Shown: positions 59,403 to 64,000 of the stretch, piece by piece | How positions within the stretch are numbered: position 1 is the stretch's first letter | Layout: the number at the start of each line of letters is the position of its first letter | Source: Mesostigma viride | Lineage: Eukaryota; Streptophyta; Mesostigmatophyceae; Mesostigmatales; Mesostigmataceae | Direction of reading: 5' to 3' | Assembly: GCA_009746045.1 (NCBI GenBank) | Contig: RPFO01000406.1 | Location: 2,158,287-2,222,286 of the forward strand | Length of the DNA: 64,000 bases | Notes under the pieces: generated by a model | Databases searched by the model: none | What the model saw: only the letters and a program-made list of their open reading frames with translations | What the model was told of the DNA's origin: nothing | Position numbers and translations under genes: made by a program

Positions 59403-60625
59403 GTATGGCAAACGTGGTGTTGCACGGATGCAACATGCCGTTTGTGGTAAATATAAATTATCCGTCCCGGTCGATCGGCGCCGACCGTAATCCGGCGCCA
59501 GTGCCGAGGCCATAGTAGTTGGCAGCCGAGGCAACCCGTGTGGAAGTATAAGTGTAGAAGTTTTGCTGACGAACTTGGCCTTTGCGCCGTAGGCAGACCT
59601 AGCGCCTGAACGGGAGTTACGGGACAGCCAAGTGGCACTGCACATGCGTTATGATGGTACCTACGGACATTTGGATATTTTTCAGGAGAGGCCTCTAGCC
59701 GTACTGGTCTTTAATGTGTTCTAGACGGTTCGAGAAGCCCGTCCCCGCGGACCTCACGTCATGCCTGGTTGGCAGCGCCAGGCGCAGCCGCCAACGGGGA
59801 CGAAGGGACAAAATAGGAAGGCACGAGCTATGCCAGCAATCCGGACCTTGTATCGTAATTTACCACGTTGCTCTACAGATTATTTACCATCGCTTAATCC
59901 TGGAGTGTAAATCTCCTGTGGGCTCGAGTGTGAATCCCTCGCCTACTGGGTGTAAGTCTTCCCGCATTGAGTGTTTTAATCTGTGTGGTGACATTGTAAT
60001 ATACGAAACCGGTTTTCCGGGTTTGAGCTTATTCGTATTGTGTGACGAGTATTCTTAAGCCACCATCGTGCGCTGTGACGCATAGGAAGTCAAAGGTCTT
60101 TCGCATTCATTCTCAATCATTAAGGCGCTATTCTAAATAGCCATACGTGTTAAACTGGACTCGGAGGAAACTTTCCTAGTGGCCTCTATCCCGTCCCGTT
60201 TTTCTGTAATCTGATCCGGATCAGCAACGGAATTATATAAGGGCCGGAACCCTTACTAATTCCGCTTGCAGTAATTCATTGTGGGGGTCGGATCCCCACA
60301 ATCCTAACTGCCCATACCCGTTACCCATATTGCGGTTCTTGCATGCCCCAACCTGGCCTTGTCCGGTTGACCTAAGGGATTCGTCCGGAAACGAATCTCC
60401 TTATATTGCGTGCTTTAAACGGAAACGCTTTGTGGGTTGCAATTTCACGCATTGTTTGGCGTCTTGGCCATTGCCTCACACCCTATATCTGGGATACTTA
60501 CTGTCAGCTCCGGCAAGCTGCAGTAATATCTCACGTCCTTTAATTGACGTATTTTTTGTGCTTAATTTGTCATCCCGCCAAGGTGACTAAAGGCACATTG
60601 TTCACACTTTACCAGCCACCACGCG
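59403..60625 (+). other. Gyp3 upstream region; LTR limits not visible
   Basis: No gene is supported. It probably contains the Gyp3 5' LTR and leader, but the 3' LTR is outside the window so the limits cannot be set. TATATAAG lies at 60234-60241 and a hairpin GTGGGGGTCGGATCCCCAC at about 60280-60298. A spaced motif GAGTGTAAATC/GAGTGTGAATC/GGTGTAAGTC recurs at 59905-59975. Confidence 0.5.
60234..60241 (+). promoter_or_regulatory. TATA box upstream of Gyp3
   Basis: TATATAAG, about 390 bp before the first gag ATG. It is a plausible LTR promoter; no start site is defined. Confidence 0.4.
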
Positions 60626-62502
60626 ATGGCTGACGGTATTGAGAGCGAGGGCGACGAGAGGCCCATCGCTTCTCTCCTGCCCCTTCCCTCGTGGCAGCAC
60701 TCGAGGCGGCAGAGAGAGCTACCCAAAATCACTCACGCCCGAGTAGTGAGCGTGGCTCTAGGGGGTCATCCCCAGCACAAACCCCACGTTTGGGAGGGAA
60801 TTCCTCGGCGGCTGCCGGTGCACCACCTGATAGCCCTGTAGTGAATCCCCTTAATGGACCACCAAGTGGAACATCCATCGCGGGATTGTCGGCGGGTCCG
60901 GCCCTTGGTGTAGGAGCCGGCGCGGGGGCGCAGGGGAATAATGTTACCCTGCACTACGGTAGGAGTGGGGCCCTGCCTACGGTGCTGCCGCAACCTACAT
61001 TGGCCACTTGGCCCAGCAGCGCCCCGGCGCCACCCTTGTATGATAGCCGATCGCGGTCTCGCCGCGCTGCGAATCGGGCGTCCTATCATGCGCCTGGACC
61101 CCTTGGGGCTAGCCCCTTCGGCCATGCCTCGCCAAATATGGCTGGGCAGGGCCAGGGCACCGCACGGACCGGTCGGTCTTCCTTCGGGGTCGCAGGGGAG
61201 GCGATTCCCCTCCCCAACTCAGCATACGACCGCCTGGCTCCGGGTGACCCACGAGCGCAGCACCCAGCGGCCACCGCCGCCCATCATTATGCAAGCCGCG
61301 CCCACTACCCACATGGGTATGAGCACCCGGGTGAGGATGAGTGCAGCCCCCCGGCAGGTTACCCGCGTGGGCACACCTCGCAAGGTGTGGCCAGGCCCGG
61401 GAGACCCGCGAGTATCATGGGCCATCATGACGATGATACTCACAATGCAGGGCGACTACCACCGTTGCCCAAGCTGTCGGATATTCCCAAGTTTAAACCC
61501 GACTGCTCGTACCAAGAGTTTGAGGCTTGGGAGATTGCAGTGTCTCAGAAGATCGACATCTGGGAGACATACAATCGCAAGCTCTTGGACGAGGATATCA
61601 AGGTCAAGCTGGTGTCCAGCGAGGCACTGGCTCCCGATGTGAGACAAGCTCTCCATTGCGAAAGCGCCCTGGCCAATGGCTTCCCCAGCAGCTTGGCTGA
61701 ATTATTTCGGCGAGCACGGGCCAAGTACCTGCCACCCGACCAAGACAAGCTGGACCGGGAGGCTTTTGGGGCGTTCAAGCAGGGGAACCTGAGCTATCGG
61801 GAATATATGACCAAGTTCGAGCTTCTAGCTGGGCGGGTTGATGACCTGATGGGCCCAGAAGCCTTGGCAAGGTTCTATGAGGGCTTGCAACCCGAATTCC
61901 GGGATGAGGTGAAGCGGAAATTCGCCCACCTCTCCTGGGCTCAATGGAACCTGCAGGACATCAAGACCTACCTAGCGGAGATAGCTCCCTTGGTGCAGCG
62001 GACCCCAAAACCCCGCGTGAATGCACTGGAACTCAATGAGCTGGGATTCGCCCCCGTGTGGGTGGATGAGCTACAGTGCGAGGTCCTGGACATTAATGCC
62101 TTGGACACTTCCCGGATTCAGTGCTACCACTGCAACCGCGTGGGGCACATCAAACGTGAGTGCCCTGATCTCCCTCCGCTGGACCAGGCCCCGCCTGTGC
62201 AACGCAACAACTTCCAAGCGGCCTCCCCGCAAATGGCCTCGAGGCCACCACCGGCGCGAAATATGCGCACAGCTCCCAGTGCGGGTGAGCGTGCCCGACG
62301 CTTGCAACAAGCGCGCCAACAGCCCCGGCTGTACCAACAACCCAAGGCGCCCCCAAGCGCCTACCAGCAAGCTGGGCATGCCCTCAACCAACTGGATGCC
62401 GCAGACGCGGCCGAGCCTGATGATGGCTCTTCCGCGGCCGCATCCGGCCACCTGCGAGGCACACCGGTGGACGAGGGGCCTGCAGGAGAGGCGTTGGACT
62501 GA
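60626..62502 (+). CDS. gag: Gyp3 gag
   Basis: The first ATG (60626, MADGIESEGDERP) is in another frame from the main ORF, which is open from about 60634 to TGA at 62500-62502 but has no ATG near its start. A one-base shift around 60660-60700 is likely. The main ORF has a Pro/Gly/Ala-rich N-terminus, a Retrotrans_gag capsid (LSDIPKFKPDCSYQEFEAW, GNLSYREYMTKFELLAG, ARFYEGLQPEF) and a CCHC knuckle (CYHCNRVGHIKREC). It is a clear relative of Gyp1 and Gyp2 gag but far more GC-rich. Confidence 0.85.
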
Positions 62503-64000
62503 GAGGCCGGGAGGGCACTCCGGGCGACACCTTACCCGGCCATGAACAAGTCGCCCACGTTTTGTTACCATGTAATGTGGTGACAGAGACCCAGGAATGG
62601 CAAGCGGAGCCTAGCGAAGGCCCGCGGCAACTACTCCTCTTCACTGGAAGCCTACCAGACCCCCAGGGCTCTGGGCGTTGTTTGGAGGGCATCAAGGTCC
62701 TCATTGACAGTGGTGCGGCTACCACCTTCGTCAGTGAGGCCATAGTGCAGCGCCTGGGAGTAACCCCGACTCCCCATACCATTGCTCGGCGCGTGCGATA
62801 CTCGGATGGCTACACTCAGCCATCCCCGGGCTATGCGGACTTGGCCCCTATCGTACAAGGCACCAGCGTGCCCATTCGCGCCACGGTCATTCCCTTACAA
62901 GCGGCTGATATCATCCTAGGGATTGACTGGCTGCACATATCCAAGGTGACCGTCTCTTTTGGTACCATGGTTACCCACTTCCCAGATGGGTCATTCTGGT
63001 TACCTGAGCGGCAGTATGCGGCCAACGGCATGACCATCACCGATGACACGCCTGCCCTCAAGAGTGACCGTCGTCGCCTTGCGGACATTCTCATGTCCAA
63101 AAGGGAGTTCAAGCGGATGATGAGAGCCCGACAGCCTCCTCCCGTTTACTCCATTCGTCTGGACGCCCTTGCCCACGCGCGCGGGCCCAGCGCCCAGCAT
63201 GCCCAGGCTGGAGTTTCGTTAAACTCGCTTGGCATGGACTTGTCGGAAGACGAGGTGAAACGACTCAACGCAGTGCTCGATCAGTATTCAGCCGTGTTTG
63301 AGGAGAAAACACCTACGTTTCCCCCGGCCAGACCGGTGCTCCACCGCATTCATTTGCAGGAGGGGCACCCACCTACCACCTCACCCATTTTTCGCATGGG
63401 GCCCGTGGAGTTGGCAGAGCTCAAGAAGATCTTGGTCGGCTTGTTGGAGGCCGGCTTGATCGAGCCCAGCAATAGCCCTTACAGCGCGGGCGTGTTGCTG
63501 GTGCCCAAACCCAATGGGAAGTGGCGTCTGGTTACGGATTATCGCAAACTCAATGCGATCACCGTGAAGTCCAAGTATCCCCTCCCCCGCATCGATGATA
63601 TATTTAATAAGGTGGAGGGCGCAAAGTACTTTACGGTGCTCGATTGTGCAGACGGTTTTTGGCAACTTCGGATCGCCCCCGAAGATTGCCATAAAACAGC
63701 CTTTGCCACGCCTTTTGGCCATTACCAATTCCGCGTGGCGGCCATGGGCTTGTGTAACAGCCCTGCCTCTTTTCAGATGCTCATGAACCACCTCTTTAGG
63801 TCGGTGATGGGCACTAGTCGGCTGCCCCAGGTCTCGGCAGACCTGCGCGACCCGACTATCCCGTGGGACCCGGGGACGCAGCCGTACAAACGCACCTGCG
63901 TGGCCATCTACTTGGATGACATCCTCATTTTCTCTCGCACGTTCGAGGAGCACTTGGAGGATGTTGCCGCGGTTCTGCAGATCATGGCGGATAATAAACT
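62499..64000 (+). CDS. pol: Gyp3 pol, partial: protease and reverse transcriptase
   Basis: The frame is -1 relative to gag, open across the gag stop and to the window end. Retropepsin has LIDSGAATTFV (62700 on) and IILGIDWL. RT has LVTDYRKLNA, QLRIAPEDCHKTAF, FQMLMN and YLDDILIF near 63910. As in Gyp1 there are about 28 extra residues between FQMLMN and YLDD (including RLPQVSADLRDP). RNase H and integrase lie beyond the window. No stop is seen. Confidence 0.88.
   Translation, partial: MRGREGTPGDTLPGHEQVAHVLLPCNVVTETQEWQAEPSEGPRQLLLFTGSLPDPQGSGRCLEGIKVLIDSGAATTFVSEAIVQRLGVTPTPHTIARRVRYSDGYTQPSPGYADLAPIVQGTSVPIRATVIPLQAADIILGIDWLHISKVTVSFGTMVTHFPDGSFWLPERQYAANGMTITDDTPALKSDRRRLADILMSKREFKRMMRARQPPPVYSIRLDALAHARGPSAQHAQAGVSLNSLGMDLSEDEVKRLNAVLDQYSAVFEEKTPTFPPARPVLHRIHLQEGHPPTTSPIFRMGPVELAELKKILVGLLEAGLIEPSNSPYSAGVLLVPKPNGKWRLVTDYRKLNAITVKSKYPLPRIDDIFNKVEGAKYFTVLDCADGFWQLRIAPEDCHKTAFATPFGHYQFRVAAMGLCNSPASFQMLMNHLFRSVMGTSRLPQVSADLRDPTIPWDPGTQPYKRTCVAIYLDDILIFSRTFEEHLEDVAAVLQIMADNK

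Noticed and set aside
59403..60625. Exact Gyp3 5' LTR limits
   Set aside because: No TGTTAC...GTAACA pair and no second LTR copy in the window, so no boundary is claimed.

Overview
This 64 kb window is eukaryotic and consists almost entirely of transposable elements nested inside one another. I see no convincing host gene, rRNA or tRNA. The signs of a eukaryote are chromovirus-type Ty3/gypsy elements with a chromodomain, Ty1/copia elements, an ORF1-only LINE, TIR DNA transposons and one clear GT-AG intron. The lineage cannot be fixed from sequence alone. A green alga or another algal protist is my weak guess.

Layout. (1) 1-584 is the 3' end of a copia element (Cop1) inserted in the 5' leader of a plus-strand gypsy element (Gyp1, 585-20737). 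Gyp1 is also split by a TTAA-flanked DNA element (TTAA-1, 4636-7274) inside its RNase H and by a complete copia element (Cop2, 12007-20036) inside its 3' untranslated region. (2) Gyp1 itself sits in the pol gene of a related minus-strand gypsy element (Gyp2, 20738-29471, continuing off the left edge). Gyp2 also carries a hAT-like insertion (21535-23296, 8-bp TSD) and a second TTAA element (24312-26573). (3) Six bases beyond the Gyp2 LTR lies a minus-strand copia element (Cop3, 29483-59397). It is blown up to 29.9 kb by four insertions: a CTAG-flanked TIR element in its left LTR, a 10.8 kb DNA transposon coding for a DUF7869-like protein (34628-45421), a LINE with only ORF1 (45457-47467), and another copia element (Cop4, 47901-55475). 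The 10.8 kb transposon itself contains a CACTA-ended element (39595-43987) and a perfect 163-bp palindrome inside an intron. (4) A third gypsy element (Gyp3, plus strand) runs off the right end.

Most boundaries are supported by target-site duplications (TSDs). In several cases removing an insertion restores the reading frame of the interrupted gene.

The most notable observations are these. The copia elements share non-canonical LTR ends (AGTTA...TAACT or near variants, not TG...CA). Their retropepsin-like domain lies between integrase and reverse transcriptase, giving the order gag-INT-PR-RT-RH, with DTN or DTQ in place of DTG/DSG. The DUF7869 element has 31-bp perfect TIRs, a 3-bp TSD and different satellite arrays at its two ends. 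Cop3 has LTRs about 99.4% identical yet hosts four insertions, so the whole pile-up looks recent. Percent identities are counted by eye.
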